64,000 nucleotides of DNA from NCBI GenBank assembly GCA_900109485.1, contig FOAY01000003.1, positions 124,001 through 188,000 of the forward strand, read 5' to 3'. This DNA is from Kosakonia sacchari (GTDB lineage: Bacteria; Pseudomonadota; Gammaproteobacteria; Enterobacterales; Enterobacteriaceae). The notes under the pieces were generated by a model that saw only the letters and a program-made list of their open reading frames with translations, did not search any database and was not told the origin of the DNA. Numbering within the stretch: position 1 is the stretch's first letter; each line of letters opens with the position of its first letter. The translations under genes were made by a program, and so were the position numbers. Positions 10,038 through 19,081 of the stretch are shown piece after piece.

Positions 10038-10053
10038 GTGGAATCGTTTACAC
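10038..10053 (-). promoter_or_regulatory. GalR/GalS external operator O_E
   Basis: GTGTAAACGATTCCAC on the minus strand is identical to E. coli O_E. With O_I 113 bp away it should allow repression by DNA looping. The remaining bases to 10286 show no gene or clear terminator. Confidence 0.9.
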
Positions 10054-10286
10054 TGAATTTTCTGTCGTCAGGTTTGTCGCGTAACCGCCGGAAAACCCTG
10101 CTTTAGCGGCGCTTATCCGGCGAATATGAATAGTCTTAAAATGACTGCATTGCGTTACAGCAAAGCAGACGCTGCCGGCAAAAGCCGGACAACGTCCCGA
10201 GGAGGTTATAAGTCATTGATGGCAGTCAGGCAATCGGCGTACAGGATAAAAGACTATATTCCAGATGTTCGCCAGAGTGATGCTGC

Positions 10287-11762
10287 TCAGGAAGCGTGCG
10301 TTTCGAGTTGGTAGCGATAGCTGTTACCTTCCGGCACAAAGGTCAGCCGGTGAGTAATGCAGGCTGGCGCATCGTCGGCATGGTGCGAAACAAACAGCAA
10401 TTGGGTTTGCCCTTCACTGATTAACACGTCAACAAAGCGGCGGATCAGCTGGCGGTTCAGCGGATCCAGCCCTTGCAGCGGCTCGTCGAGGATCAGTAAT
10501 GTCGGATGTTTCACCAGCGCACGGACAATCAGCGCCAGACGCTGTTGTCCCCATGAAAGGCTGTGGAAGGGCGCATCGGCGGTGCGGGCGTCGAAACCTA
10601 AAATATCCAGCCAGCGCTGCGCCAGTTTGTGCTGCTTATCTGACACCGCCTGATAGATGCCAATCGAGTCAAAGTAGCCGGAGAGGATCACATTACGCAC
10701 ATTGGTGCTGACGCGGTAATCGAGATGCAGGCTGCTGCTGACGTAACCAATATGTTTTTTGATATCCCAGATCGTTTCACCGCTGCCGCGACGGCGGCCA
10801 AACAGCGTCAGATCGTTGCTGTAACCCTGCGGGTGATCGCCGGTGATCAGGCTCAATAGCGTCGATTTCCCCGCGCCGTTCGGGCCGACGATCTGCCAGT
10901 GTTCGCCGGGATTTACCGTCCAGGAGAGCTGGTTGATGATCGGCCTGTCGTCATAAGAAACGACGCCATCGTTCAGCACAATCAGCGGTTCGCCCACGCG
11001 TAACGTTTCCCGGGCCGGGGGCGCATCGGGTTCCGGCAGGGCAATACCGGCCAGTTTTTCACTGTGCGCCAGTTGCGCAATCAGCGCCTGTTGCAGCAGG
11101 GCGGACTTTTCACCGGTTTCTGTCAGGGTGCAATCCACCAGTACGCCAGCATGCTGTACAAAATCCGGGATTTCATCGAAGCGGTTAAGCACCAGCACTA
11201 CGGTGTAACCCTCACCATTCAACCTTGCCAGCAGTTCCGCCAGTTGCTGGCGGGAGTTCACATCCAGCCCGTCGAACGGTTCATCCAGCACCAACAGTTC
11301 CGGCTCGGACATCAGCGCCTGGCACAGCAGCGTTTTGCGCGTTTCGCCGGTCGAAAGGTATTTAAAGCGGCGTGTCAGCAGATGCGCGATGCCGAACTGC
11401 GCCGCCAGCTGTTCACAGCGCTGTGGGTTTTTAACCTCATCCTGAATGATGTCGGCCGTGGTGCGCCCGGTATCTTCTTCGCCCGGGCTGAGCATATCGG
11501 TGTTATTGCGCTGCCACTCATCGCTGACCAGTTTTTGTAACTGCTCAAAAGAGAGACGCGTCAGGCGGGTAAACTGACACTGACGTTCACCGTTCAGCAG
11601 CGTCAGTTCGCCCGAAAGCGCGCGGGCCAGCGCGGATTTCCCGCTGCCGTTCGCGCCAACGAAGGCCCAGCTTTCGCCCGCCCGCAGGATTAACTGTTCA
11701 AGGTGCAGCGTGCGTGTATCGCTAAGACGAAACGTACCTTGCGAAATTTGCAATGATGACAT
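10287..11762 (-). CDS. modF: ModF, double-ATPase ABC protein of the mod locus
   Basis: A 491-residue protein of two fused ABC ATPase domains and no membrane part. It belongs to the modEF operon and its precise role in molybdate physiology is unsettled. The N-terminal domain has Walker A GANGSGKSA and a degenerate signature (YLSTGETRKTL); the C-terminal domain has Walker [10 protein letters not shown], signature LSWGQQRLAL and Walker B LLILDEPLQGLD. The ATG at 11762 (MSSLQISQGTF) matches the E. coli start; the upstream extension adds nine codons without homology. It follows modE by 67 bases on the same strand. Confidence 0.95.
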   Translation of the reverse strand: MSSLQISQGTFRLSDTRTLHLEQLILRAGESWAFVGANGSGKSALARALSGELTLLNGERQCQFTRLTRLSFEQLQKLVSDEWQRNNTDMLSPGEEDTGRTTADIIQDEVKNPQRCEQLAAQFGIAHLLTRRFKYLSTGETRKTLLCQALMSEPELLVLDEPFDGLDVNSRQQLAELLARLNGEGYTVVLVLNRFDEIPDFVQHAGVLVDCTLTETGEKSALLQQALIAQLAHSEKLAGIALPEPDAPPARETLRVGEPLIVLNDGVVSYDDRPIINQLSWTVNPGEHWQIVGPNGAGKSTLLSLITGDHPQGYSNDLTLFGRRRGSGETIWDIKKHIGYVSSSLHLDYRVSTNVRNVILSGYFDSIGIYQAVSDKQHKLAQRWLDILGFDARTADAPFHSLSWGQQRLALIVRALVKHPTLLILDEPLQGLDPLNRQLIRRFVDVLISEGQTQLLFVSHHADDAPACITHRLTFVPEGNSYRYQLETHAS

Positions 11763-11829
11763 GATATATCCCGTTTTTTGCAGCAATGAAGTTCAGGGAT
11801 ACGTGCAATGCACTCACTTGTCAATGCGA

Positions 11830-12618
11830 TTAGCACAACGTGGCGAGAATGACGCGATCGGCATTAAAATATGCCGTCACTTCGCGCTGTTCCTGCAAAT
11901 TATCCACGTCATGCGTTGGCACCGTGGCGCAGAGTTGCTGTCCGTCAGGCAGTGTCATCAGCACTTCGCTTTGCTGTTCGCCACGCTCAATATGGCTGAT
12001 GAAACCTTTAAGCTGGTTATCGGCAAGCGCTGCGCGCTGCGCATCCTGCGTGATATTGACCCACGGCGCTTTCAGCAATACCAGCACCTCTTTTCCGGCC
12101 TCAAGGCCAAGCCGTTCGCCGCTTTGTGCGGTGATAGCGACTTTCAGGCGCGTTTCACCGTCGGCCAGCAGCACTTCAATATGCTGTTGCACCTGCTGAT
12201 GATCGCGGGCGGTTACGGTGCCAAACCACTGGTTGCGGGCGCTGGTTTGCAGGGAAAAGCGGGAAATGGCCGCCAGCAGGCTATTCAGCGGCAGCGCGTC
12301 GTCGTCGCTTAGCACGTCAAACGCTTTCTGCTGAATCTGCGCCAGCAGATCGTAAAGCTGAATCAGGCGCTGCCCGTAACGGGTCACTACCGCGCCACCG
12401 CCGCCTTTACCGCCTGTCGCACGATCAACCAGCGTATGTTCGCTCAGTTGGTTCATTTCATTGATGGCATCCCAGGCGCTTTTGTAACTGATGCCTGCGT
12501 TCTTCGCGCCCTGGCTAATCGAACCCGTTTGTTCGATCTGCTTCAGCAGAGAAATACGGCGCGGATCGGCAAAAAGGCGTTCCTGGAGTTTGAGGGTTAA
12601 GAGAATTTCAGCCTGCAT
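11830..12618 (-). CDS. modE: Molybdate-responsive transcriptional regulator ModE
   Basis: A dimeric regulator that, bound to molybdate, represses modABC and activates moaA and molybdoenzyme genes. The 262-residue protein has an N-terminal winged helix-turn-helix (GSISQGAKNAGISYKSAW, about residues 32-49), a flexible linker (TGGKGGGGAV) and two C-terminal MOP/TOBE repeats (SARNQWFGTV near 136 and the second half to the end) that bind molybdate. The start at 12618 (MQAEILLTLKLQ) equals E. coli. ModE-type boxes occur in this window at 13060 and 34098, upstream of modA and moaA. The gene is divergent from acrZ. Confidence 0.97.
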   Translation of the reverse strand: MQAEILLTLKLQERLFADPRRISLLKQIEQTGSISQGAKNAGISYKSAWDAINEMNQLSEHTLVDRATGGKGGGGAVVTRYGQRLIQLYDLLAQIQQKAFDVLSDDDALPLNSLLAAISRFSLQTSARNQWFGTVTARDHQQVQQHIEVLLADGETRLKVAITAQSGERLGLEAGKEVLVLLKAPWVNITQDAQRAALADNQLKGFISHIERGEQQSEVLMTLPDGQQLCATVPTHDVDNLQEQREVTAYFNADRVILATLC

Positions 12619-12672
12619 TACGCAATGTCCTGGCAAAAAGAGTATTGTGAAGGAAAAGCGGTATTACGCCTA

Positions 12673-12709
12673 GCCTGAGCCCTGATATTGATAGCAAAGC
12701 GGCTCAGGC
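12673..12709. repeat. 9-bp inverted repeat between modE and acrZ
   Basis: GCCTGAGCC (12673-12681) and GGCTCAGGC (12701-12709) are perfect complements separated by 19 bases, with no T tract. This could be an operator or a structured leader; the function is unknown. Confidence 0.5.
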
Positions 12710-12782
12710 AATCGCACAAAAGGCGAGTGTTTTTCTGTGGAATCGGGCTAAAATGCCTGCTTCACAATATCCGGAGTCGATC

Positions 12783-12932
12783 ATGTTAGAGTTGTTGAAA
12801 AGCCTGGTTTTTGCCGTGATCATGGTTCCTGTGGTGATGGCTATCATCCTGGGGCTGATTTATGGCCTGGGTGAAGTGTTTAACGTCTTTTCCGCCGTTG
12901 GTCGTCGCGACCGTTCCAGCCAGCAGCGCTGA
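12783..12932 (+). CDS. acrZ: AcrZ, small membrane partner of AcrB
   Basis: A 49-residue inner-membrane peptide ([18 protein letters not shown]...) that binds the AcrAB-TolC drug efflux pump and modulates its substrate range. One amphipathic-to-hydrophobic helix spans about residues 8-34, followed by a short basic tail (RRDRSSQQR). Residues 1-34 are almost identical to E. coli AcrZ, the length is the same, and it sits in the same place between modE and modA. The ATG is preceded by a CGGAG ribosome site and the gene ends in a strong terminator. Confidence 0.95.
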   Translation: MLELLKSLVFAVIMVPVVMAIILGLIYGLGEVFNVFSAVGRRDRSSQQR

Positions 12933-12940
12933 TCCTTTCG

Positions 12941-12966
12941 AAAACGCCCACTTCGGTGGGCGTTTT
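12941..12966 (+). terminator. Terminator of acrZ
   Basis: A perfect 11-bp stem AAAACGCCCAC / GTGGGCGTTTT closed by a TTCG tetraloop, 8 bases after the acrZ stop, ending in TTTT. Confidence 0.92.
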
Positions 12967-13059
12967 ACTGTTCAAGATTTTGTGACATCCTGCCGATATA
13001 TTTACTGAAGTTACTCATTCTTTATGGGTATTACCTGCCGTCATGAAAACTCTGATAAC

Positions 13060-13087
13060 ATCGTTATGTTTCAATGTATATAACGAT
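13060..13087 (+). promoter_or_regulatory. ModE box in the modABC promoter
   Basis: Half sites ATCGTTATGTT and TATATAACGAT separated by 6 bases, close to the ModE consensus (outer 8 bp are a perfect inverted repeat). It lies 17 bases before the modA start, where ModE-molybdate would block transcription. Confidence 0.88.
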
Positions 13088-13104
13088 ACTCAGAGGAGCT
13101 ACAA

Positions 13105-13878
13105 ATGGCAGGTACATGGTTACGCCTTTTTGCTGGGGCGACTTTATCGCTTTCTGTTGCCGGGCATGCGCTGGCGGAAGAGGGCAAAATTACCGTTTTT
13201 GCAGCAGCGTCGCTGACCAATGCGCTGCAGGATATTGCAGCGGCGTATAAAAAAGAGAAAAACGTTGAGGTAGTTTCTTCGTTCGCCTCTTCGTCAACGC
13301 TGGCGCGGCAGATTGAAGCAGGCGCGCCGGCCGATCTGTTTATTTCTGCCGATCAGAAATGGATGGATTACGCCGTTGAGAAAAAATCCATTGATACGGC
13401 GACGCGTGAAACCCTGCTGGGCAACAGCCTGGTGGTTGTGGCACCGAAAAGCAGCGCTCAGGGCGATATTACCGTTAATGCCAAAACGAACTGGACCAGC
13501 CTGCTGAAAGGCGGCCGCCTTGCCGTTGGCGACCCGGACCACGTTCCGGCAGGGATTTACGCCAAAGAGGCGCTGCAAAAACTGGGAGCATGGGAAACCC
13601 TGTCACCGAAGCTGGCTCCTGCGGAAGATGTCCGTGGCGCGCTGGCGCTGGTAGAGCGTGGAGAAGCGCCGCTGGGTATCGTTTACGGTTCTGACGCGGT
13701 GGTCAGCAAAGGGGTGAAAGTGGTGGGGACCTTCCCGGAAGATTCGCACCAAAAAGTGGAATACCCGCTGGCTATTATCGACGGGCATAAAAACGCAACG
13801 GTAACGGCGTTTTATGATTACCTGAAAGGCCCGCAGGCTTCTGAAATTTTCAAACGTTACGGATTTACGACGCACTAA
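13105..13878 (+). CDS. modA: Molybdate-binding periplasmic protein ModA
   Basis: High-affinity solute-binding protein of the molybdate ABC importer. The 257-residue precursor has a Sec signal peptide (MAGTWLRLFAGATLSLSVAG, cleavage expected after HALA at residue 24). The mature start EEGKITVFAAASLTNAL contains the oxyanion-binding serine region, and SSFASSSTLARQIEAGAPADL is the second typical loop. Length and sequence match E. coli ModA. An AGAGGAG ribosome site precedes the ATG. modB starts on the last base of the modA stop codon. Expression is probably repressed by ModE through the 13060 box. Confidence 0.97.
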   Translation: MAGTWLRLFAGATLSLSVAGHALAEEGKITVFAAASLTNALQDIAAAYKKEKNVEVVSSFASSSTLARQIEAGAPADLFISADQKWMDYAVEKKSIDTATRETLLGNSLVVVAPKSSAQGDITVNAKTNWTSLLKGGRLAVGDPDHVPAGIYAKEALQKLGAWETLSPKLAPAEDVRGALALVERGEAPLGIVYGSDAVVSKGVKVVGTFPEDSHQKVEYPLAIIDGHKNATVTAFYDYLKGPQASEIFKRYGFTTH

Positions 13879-14567
13879 TGATATTGACGGATCCCGAATG
13901 GCAGGCGGTACTGCTGAGCCTAAAAGTCTCATCCCTCGCGGTATTATTCAGTTTGCCCTTTGGGATCTTCTTCGCCTGGCTGCTGGTGCGTTGCACATTT
14001 CCGGGCAAAGCTCTCCTTGATAGCGTACTGCATCTGCCGCTGGTTTTACCGCCGGTGGTGGTGGGTTATCTGTTGCTGGTGGCGATGGGCAGACGCGGTT
14101 TTATCGGTCAGTGGCTGTATGACTGGTTCGGTATCACCTTTGCGTTTAGCTGGCGCGGCGCGGTGTTAGCCGCCGCGGTGATGTCTTTTCCGTTGATGGT
14201 GCGCGCGATCCGTCTGGCGCTGGAAGGCGTGGACAGAAAGCTCGAACAGGCAGCACGTACGCTTGGCGCAGGGCGCTGGCGCGTCTTTGCCACCATCACG
14301 CTGCCGCTGACGTTGCCGGGAATTATTGTCGGTACGGTGCTGGCCTTCGCCCGCTCGCTCGGCGAGTTTGGCGCGACCATCACCTTCGTCTCGAATATTC
14401 CGGGGGAAACGCGCACCATTCCCTCGGCGATGTACACCCTGATCCAGATGCCTGGCGGCGAAGGCGCAGCGGCGCGGCTGTGTGTGATCTCGATTGTGCT
14501 GGCGCTGATCTCGTTGCTGGTATCGGAATGGCTGGCGCGCATCAGCCGTGAACGGACAGGGAGATAA
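13878..14567 (+). CDS. modB: Molybdate ABC transporter permease ModB
   Basis: Inner-membrane permease that passes molybdate from ModA to the cytoplasm. The 229-residue protein has five to six predicted helices and the cytoplasmic EAA loop (QAARTLGAGRWRVFATITLPL, around residues 118-138) that docks onto ModC. The ATG overlaps the modA TAA stop by one base (TAATG), indicating translational coupling. modC begins three bases after its stop. Confidence 0.97.
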   Translation: MILTDPEWQAVLLSLKVSSLAVLFSLPFGIFFAWLLVRCTFPGKALLDSVLHLPLVLPPVVVGYLLLVAMGRRGFIGQWLYDWFGITFAFSWRGAVLAAAVMSFPLMVRAIRLALEGVDRKLEQAARTLGAGRWRVFATITLPLTLPGIIVGTVLAFARSLGEFGATITFVSNIPGETRTIPSAMYTLIQMPGGEGAAARLCVISIVLALISLLVSEWLARISRERTGR

Positions 14568-14570
14568 CCG

Positions 14571-15629
14571 ATGCTGGAGCTCGATTTCACCCAGACGCTG
14601 GGAACACATCAACTGCGTGTCGCCGAATCGCTGCCTGCCAGCGGAATTACGGCGATTTTTGGTGTTTCCGGTGCCGGGAAAACCTCGCTGATTAACGCGA
14701 TCGGCGGCCTGACGCACCCGCAAGAAGGGCGTATTACCCTGAACAATCGCGTACTTCTCGATACCTCGCGCAAAATTTGTCTGCCGCCGGAAAAACGTCG
14801 TGTCGGCTACGTTTTTCAGGATGCGCGCCTGTTCCCGCACTATAAAGTGCTCGGTAACCTGCGTTACGGCATGGCGAAATCAATGGCCGGGCAATTCGAC
14901 AAGCTGGTGGCGCTACTGGGCATTGAGCCTTTGCTGGAGCGGCTTCCGGGTACGCTCTCCGGCGGCGAAAAACAGCGCGTCGCCATTGGCCGCGCGTTAT
15001 TAACCGCGCCGGAACTGATGCTGCTGGATGAGCCGCTGGCGTCGCTGGATATTCCCCGTAAACGTGAGCTTTTGCCTTATTTGCAGCGGCTGGCGCAGGA
15101 GATCAACATTCCGATGTTGTATGTCAGCCACTCGCTGGATGAGATCCTGCATCTGGCCGATAAAGTGATGGTGCTGGAAGCGGGTGAAGTGAAAGCGTTC
15201 GGCAGCCTGGAAGATGTCTGGGGCAGCCGCGTGATGAACCCCTGGCTGCCGCCTGAGCAGCAAAGCAGCGTGCTAAAAGTGGTGGTGCTGGAACACCATC
15301 CGCACTACGCCATGACCGCGCTGGCGCTTGGCGATCAGCATATCTGGGTGAACAAAGTCGATCGCCCGCTGCAAAACACGCTGCGCATTCGCGTGCAGGC
15401 GACGGATGTTTCCCTGGTGCTGCAACCGCCGGTGAATACCAGTATCCGTAATATTCTGCGCGCCAAAGTGGCGCAGTGCTTCGATGTTGATGGGCAGGTA
15501 GAAGTTCAACTTGAGGTGGGTAGCCGCACGCTGTGGGCGCGCATCAGCCCCTGGGCGAGAGATGAATTGGGTATCAAAGCGGGCCAGTGGCTGTATGCGC
15601 AGATTAAGAGCGTGTCGATTACTGCCTGA
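14571..15629 (+). CDS. modC: Molybdate ABC transporter ATPase ModC
   Basis: Energises molybdate import as a ModC2 dimer on ModB2. The 352-residue protein has Walker [10 protein letters not shown] (31-39), Q-loop VFQDARLF (about 81-88), signature [15 protein letters not shown] (129-143), Walker [13 protein letters not shown] (149-160) and H-loop [10 protein letters not shown]-terminal TOBE/MOP domain (about 288-352) can bind molybdate for regulation. It is the last gene of modABC, and its stop codon abuts the stop of convergent ybhA with no base between. Confidence 0.97.
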   Translation: MLELDFTQTLGTHQLRVAESLPASGITAIFGVSGAGKTSLINAIGGLTHPQEGRITLNNRVLLDTSRKICLPPEKRRVGYVFQDARLFPHYKVLGNLRYGMAKSMAGQFDKLVALLGIEPLLERLPGTLSGGEKQRVAIGRALLTAPELMLLDEPLASLDIPRKRELLPYLQRLAQEINIPMLYVSHSLDEILHLADKVMVLEAGEVKAFGSLEDVWGSRVMNPWLPPEQQSSVLKVVVLEHHPHYAMTALALGDQHIWVNKVDRPLQNTLRIRVQATDVSLVLQPPVNTSIRNILRAKVAQCFDVDGQVEVQLEVGSRTLWARISPWARDELGIKAGQWLYAQIKSVSITA

Positions 15630-16448
15630 TCACAGCAGTTCCTTGTAGATATAGCTGGCGATACTGTCGGTCGTGTTATCGCCAATTACCACGTTGGCGT
15701 GCGCTTTGACCGCATCGTCAGCGTTGCCCATCGCCACGCCGACGCCTGCCGCTTCCAGCATGCTGATATCGTTATAATTATCGCCAAACGCCACCACGTC
15801 CTGCATCGACAAACCTTGTGATGCCACCCATTCGGCGAGGCGCTTGCCTTTGCTGTTTCCGGCGCGGGCGATATCGACCTGATCGTGCCACGACCATTCA
15901 CATTCCAGCCCCAGCGTCTGCTCGATATGGTGGGCGAAATTCTTCAGTTTTTGCGTATCTTCGTCGGTGAGCGCGAACTTCCAGATGGCTTGCACTTCCT
16001 GCGCCGCGCTGCTCAGCGATGCCACTTGTTCAAACACCGGACGTTGTTCCGGCGGCAGCGATTGCGCCCAGTTGTTGGTGCGCAGCACATGGCCGGTGGG
16101 TTTCTCGTACAGCATGGCGTTATCGACATACATCAGGCCATGAATCTCATGCTCGTTAAGCTGAGTAATCAGTTGTTGCGCTTGCGGTACCGGTAGTGGA
16201 TCGGCAGAGAGTACTTTTTTTGCACGATAATCATACAAATAAGTGCCATTACAACAAATTGCAGGTGTATCCAGCGCCAGTGCCTGATAAAAAGGGTGGA
16301 TGGCGACATGATGCCGACCGGTGACGATGATGAGTTGATGTCCTGCCGCTTTTGCGCGGGCCAACGCTTCAAGGGATGAGGGCAAAAGCGTTTTTTTCGG
16401 TGTCAGTAGCGTACCGTCTAAATCCAGAGCAATAACTCGCGAAGTCAT
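15630..16448 (-). CDS. ybhA: HAD-type sugar/pyridoxal phosphate phosphatase YbhA
   Basis: Haloacid dehalogenase-type (Cof/IIB) cytosolic phosphatase; the E. coli homologue hydrolyses pyridoxal phosphate and other phosphometabolites. The 272-residue protein has motif I ALDLDGTLLTP with the nucleophile Asp, motif II VTGRH, a Cof-type cap domain, Lys motif III (SKGKRLAEW) and motif IV GDNYNDISML. The start at 16448 (MTSRVIALDLDGT) matches E. coli; the longer frame to 16517 has no homologous residues. It is convergent with modC (stops abut) and divergent from pgl. Confidence 0.95.
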   Translation of the reverse strand: MTSRVIALDLDGTLLTPKKTLLPSSLEALARAKAAGHQLIIVTGRHHVAIHPFYQALALDTPAICCNGTYLYDYRAKKVLSADPLPVPQAQQLITQLNEHEIHGLMYVDNAMLYEKPTGHVLRTNNWAQSLPPEQRPVFEQVASLSSAAQEVQAIWKFALTDEDTQKLKNFAHHIEQTLGLECEWSWHDQVDIARAGNSKGKRLAEWVASQGLSMQDVVAFGDNYNDISMLEAAGVGVAMGNADDAVKAHANVVIGDNTTDSIASYIYKELL

Positions 16449-16604
16449 AACATATTCCGTGGTCGATGTTGAAATTTTTGCGTCCGGGCATGGTACACCG
16501 CGTCGCCGGATGCGCAAAATCTGGCGCAGAAAATCAGCAGCAAGCCAGAAAAAAGGCTATCCTGGTTACTTAACGCAAATAAGAATTAGAGGAAAGGAGT
16601 GTTC

Positions 16605-17600
16605 ATGAAACAAACCGTTTATACCGCAAGTCCGGAAAGTCAGCAGATCCACGTCTGGCGTTTGAATTCTGAAGGCTCACTGACGCTGGTTCAGGTCGTT
16701 GATGTGCCTGGTCAGGTTCAGCCGATGGTGGTCAGCCCGGACAAACGTTACCTCTACGTGGGCGTTCGCCCTGAATTTCGCGTTATCGCTTACCGTATCG
16801 CCCCTGACGACGGTGCGCTGACGCTTGCGGCGGAAGCGCCGTTGCCGGGCAGCCCGACGCATATTTCCACCGATCGCAGCGGCCGCTTCCTGTTCAGCGC
16901 CTCTTACAATGCGGGCAGCGTCAGCGTGACGCGCCTGGAAGACGGTATTCCGACGCAGAACGTCGATGTCGTGGAAGGGCTGGAAGGGTGCCACTCGGCG
17001 AACATCTCTCCGGACAACCATACGCTGTGGGTTCCGGCGCTGAAGCAGGATCGTATCTGCCTGTTCACGCTGGCGGATGACGGTAATCTGACGGCGCAAA
17101 ACCCGGCGGAAGTGACCACCGTGGAAGGCGCAGGTCCGCGTCATATGGCGTTCCATCCGAACGCGCGTTTCGCCTATTGCGTGAATGAGCTGAACAGCTC
17201 CGTTGATGTCTGGCAGTTGAGCGATGCGCACGGCAAAATCGAGTGCGTACAGACGCTGGATATCATGCCGCCAGATTTTACCGATACCCGCTGGGCGGCG
17301 GATATCCATATCACGCCGGATGGGCGCCATCTTTATACCTGCGATCGTACCGCCAGCCTGCTGACGATTTTCAGTGTCTCGGAAGATGGCAGCGTGCTGT
17401 CGCTGGAAGGTTTCCAGCCGACGGAAACACAGCCGCGCGGTTTCAACATCGATAAGAGCGGTAAGTATCTGATCGCGGCCGGGCAGAAATCGCATCACAT
17501 CGCGCTGTATGAAATCAGCGGCGAGCAGGGGTTGCTGACCGAGAAAGCGCGCTATGCGGTAGGTCAGGGGCCGATGTGGGTGGTGGTTAACGCTTTCTGA
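16605..17600 (+). CDS. pgl: 6-phosphogluconolactonase Pgl
   Basis: Hydrolyses 6-phosphogluconolactone in the oxidative pentose phosphate pathway. The 331-residue protein is of the seven-bladed beta-propeller type (lactonase family, YbhE), unrelated to the SOL/DevB type. Repeated blade motifs such as [31 protein letters not shown] and [10 protein letters not shown] are visible. The ATG at 16605 ([12 protein letters not shown]) follows AGGAAAGGAG. In E. coli ybhD, ybhH, ybhI and ybhJ separate pgl from ybhC; none is present here and the two genes share a terminator. Confidence 0.96.
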   Translation: MKQTVYTASPESQQIHVWRLNSEGSLTLVQVVDVPGQVQPMVVSPDKRYLYVGVRPEFRVIAYRIAPDDGALTLAAEAPLPGSPTHISTDRSGRFLFSASYNAGSVSVTRLEDGIPTQNVDVVEGLEGCHSANISPDNHTLWVPALKQDRICLFTLADDGNLTAQNPAEVTTVEGAGPRHMAFHPNARFAYCVNELNSSVDVWQLSDAHGKIECVQTLDIMPPDFTDTRWAADIHITPDGRHLYTCDRTASLLTIFSVSEDGSVLSLEGFQPTETQPRGFNIDKSGKYLIAAGQKSHHIALYEISGEQGLLTEKARYAVGQGPMWVVVNAF

Positions 17601-17620
17601 TACCGAACGTCAGCCATAAA

Positions 17621-17644
17621 AAAACCTCGCCGCGGCGAGGTTTT
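17621..17644. terminator. Bidirectional terminator between pgl and ybhC
   Basis: A 10-bp stem AAAACCTCGC / GCGAGGTTTT with a CGCG loop, flanked by A-rich and T-rich ends, between two convergent stop codons. Confidence 0.9.
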
Positions 17645-17661
17645 CTATTATTACCGCTGAA

Positions 17662-18939
17662 TTACTTCTTCGGCTCAGCGACAACCTGGCTGCCCACGCC
17701 GCGGTTGTTAAACTCCCACATGCGGTTGAACTGCGGGTTGTTCAGCTCGCGCTGTACATTGCCTTTATCATCCACCGCGCCGACATTGCCTGCGTACGCA
17801 CGGCCAGAAACAGCGGCATCTGCCCACGGTTTAGCGACGTTAAAGCCTTCATTAATCACGCTGTCGCGGATAACGACCTGACCGTTGGTGTTGCCATCAA
17901 CGTCCAGAGAACGGCCGAGCTGCGCCACGCCGTTGCCGGTAAAGCGGCTGTTCACGGCGAGGAAGCCGTAGTACAGGTTAGAGAGCGTCGCCGGGGCGAA
18001 GACGTAGCCTTCTTTCTGCGTGCGGGAGTTCACTACGCGGAAATCGGTGTTATCAAACACCACCGCGCCGCGACCGGAAACGATATCCACATCCCCTTCG
18101 AGGTAGCTGTTGGTCACCAGCGTACGGGTCTGGCGATCGTTACGCAGAGTATTGTCCACGCTGCTGTTGGTGACGAAGAAGGTGTTCTGGCGACCCAGAA
18201 TGTTGACGTTGTTGATCTGTACTTTATCGCCGTCGCTGCGCAGCGCCACCGCCTGGTGGTTGCCCGCATCAACACTGTCGCCCAGCGTGTTCTGGATGGT
18301 CAGGTTCTGCAATTGCAGGCCATTGTTCTGTGACCAGAAAACCGCAGAACACATCATACCAACCGTTGCGGCGCGTTTGCTCTGGCAGTTATCGAACATA
18401 TACCACGCGGGTTTACCCGGCATATATTTGCCTGATGGATTGACCAGGCGACGCCAGGTGTTTGGATCGATTTCAGAGTCAATCGCCATACCAATTTTTA
18501 CGTCCAGCGCTTTCTCGCCGGTCCCGTAAATGGTCACGCTGCCAGAAGCGGCAGGCACATACACCGTGCCTTCATACTCGCCCGGCATCACGGCGATATA
18601 TTGACGATCGCTGGCATGCTTGTTGATTGCCGCATCTACCGCAGCCTGAATGGTGGTGTGCGTTACGCCTGGAGTACCTGCCGGGCCAACCACGAAATCC
18701 GCTTTTTCCGGCAGACGAATCGACACCGGTTTCCATACCGCGCCGTCCGGCGTCAGCGAGGTGAAGTAGCGATCCGCCACGAAGTTTTTCGCTTCGCCCG
18801 CGCTGAGGACAGGGCGCGACGTCGTGCCCGGTGCTTTCTGTTCAGAGGGACGTTCAGCCGGCGGGGTTGAGCTACAGGCGGTCAGTGTCACGCCAAAAGC
18901 GAGCGCCAGCGCCAGACGGGAAACCGATGATGTGTTCAA
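17662..18939 (-). CDS. ybhC: Outer-membrane lipoprotein YbhC (pectinesterase family)
   Basis: A 425-residue pectin methylesterase-fold lipoprotein; the E. coli homologue is an outer-membrane protein with reported acyl-CoA thioesterase activity. The lipoprotein signal SRLALALAFGVTLTAC (lipobox LTAC, lipidated Cys22) is followed by a right-handed beta-helix domain starting at GVTHTTIQAAVDAA, with family motifs such as QNTFFV, YLEGDVDIVSGRGAVVF and LGR. No ATG begins the frame. The TTG at 18939 (NTSSVSRL follows) is preferred over the TTG at 18960 because CTGGAG stands 8 bases before it and E. coli homology begins there. Confidence 0.93.
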   Translation of the reverse strand: MNTSSVSRLALALAFGVTLTACSSTPPAERPSEQKAPGTTSRPVLSAGEAKNFVADRYFTSLTPDGAVWKPVSIRLPEKADFVVGPAGTPGVTHTTIQAAVDAAINKHASDRQYIAVMPGEYEGTVYVPAASGSVTIYGTGEKALDVKIGMAIDSEIDPNTWRRLVNPSGKYMPGKPAWYMFDNCQSKRAATVGMMCSAVFWSQNNGLQLQNLTIQNTLGDSVDAGNHQAVALRSDGDKVQINNVNILGRQNTFFVTNSSVDNTLRNDRQTRTLVTNSYLEGDVDIVSGRGAVVFDNTDFRVVNSRTQKEGYVFAPATLSNLYYGFLAVNSRFTGNGVAQLGRSLDVDGNTNGQVVIRDSVINEGFNVAKPWADAAVSGRAYAGNVGAVDDKGNVQRELNNPQFNRMWEFNNRGVGSQVVAEPKK

Positions 18940-18983
18940 AGCGTGCTCCAGACTATGCAAAGTTGAAAGGGTTACGTCAAAGC

Positions 18984-19004
18984 CTGCTTTTTTATACTAA
19001 GTTG
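18984..19004 (+). other. Phage lambda attB-like attachment site (vacant)
   Basis: The 15-bp lambda common core GCTTTTTTATACTAA is present without mismatch at 18986-19000. It is flanked by CT on the left and GTTG on the right; E. coli attB has CTTG on the right as recalled. The right arm read on the minus strand (CAACTTAGT) fits the core-type integrase consensus. As in E. coli it lies between ybhC and ybhB and is not interrupted by a prophage. It also overlaps the likely ybhC promoter (minus-strand TATAAA). Confidence 0.85.
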
Positions 19005-19081
19005 AGCGAAACGGGAAGCCAAAATCGAAAAAAGTCAGCGGTAAGTGAACGAAAATGCCCGTTATTTGGCGGATAGGGGAA

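Noticed and set aside
10175-10188. CCGGC-AAAA-GCCGG hairpin near the end of modF
   Set aside because: The stem has only 5 pairs and no T tract follows on the minus strand, so it is not a convincing terminator.
10126-10314. 62-codon plus-strand frame between galE and modF
   Set aside because: It overlaps the 3' end of modF, has no family resemblance and no good ribosome site; the composition is that of a chance frame.
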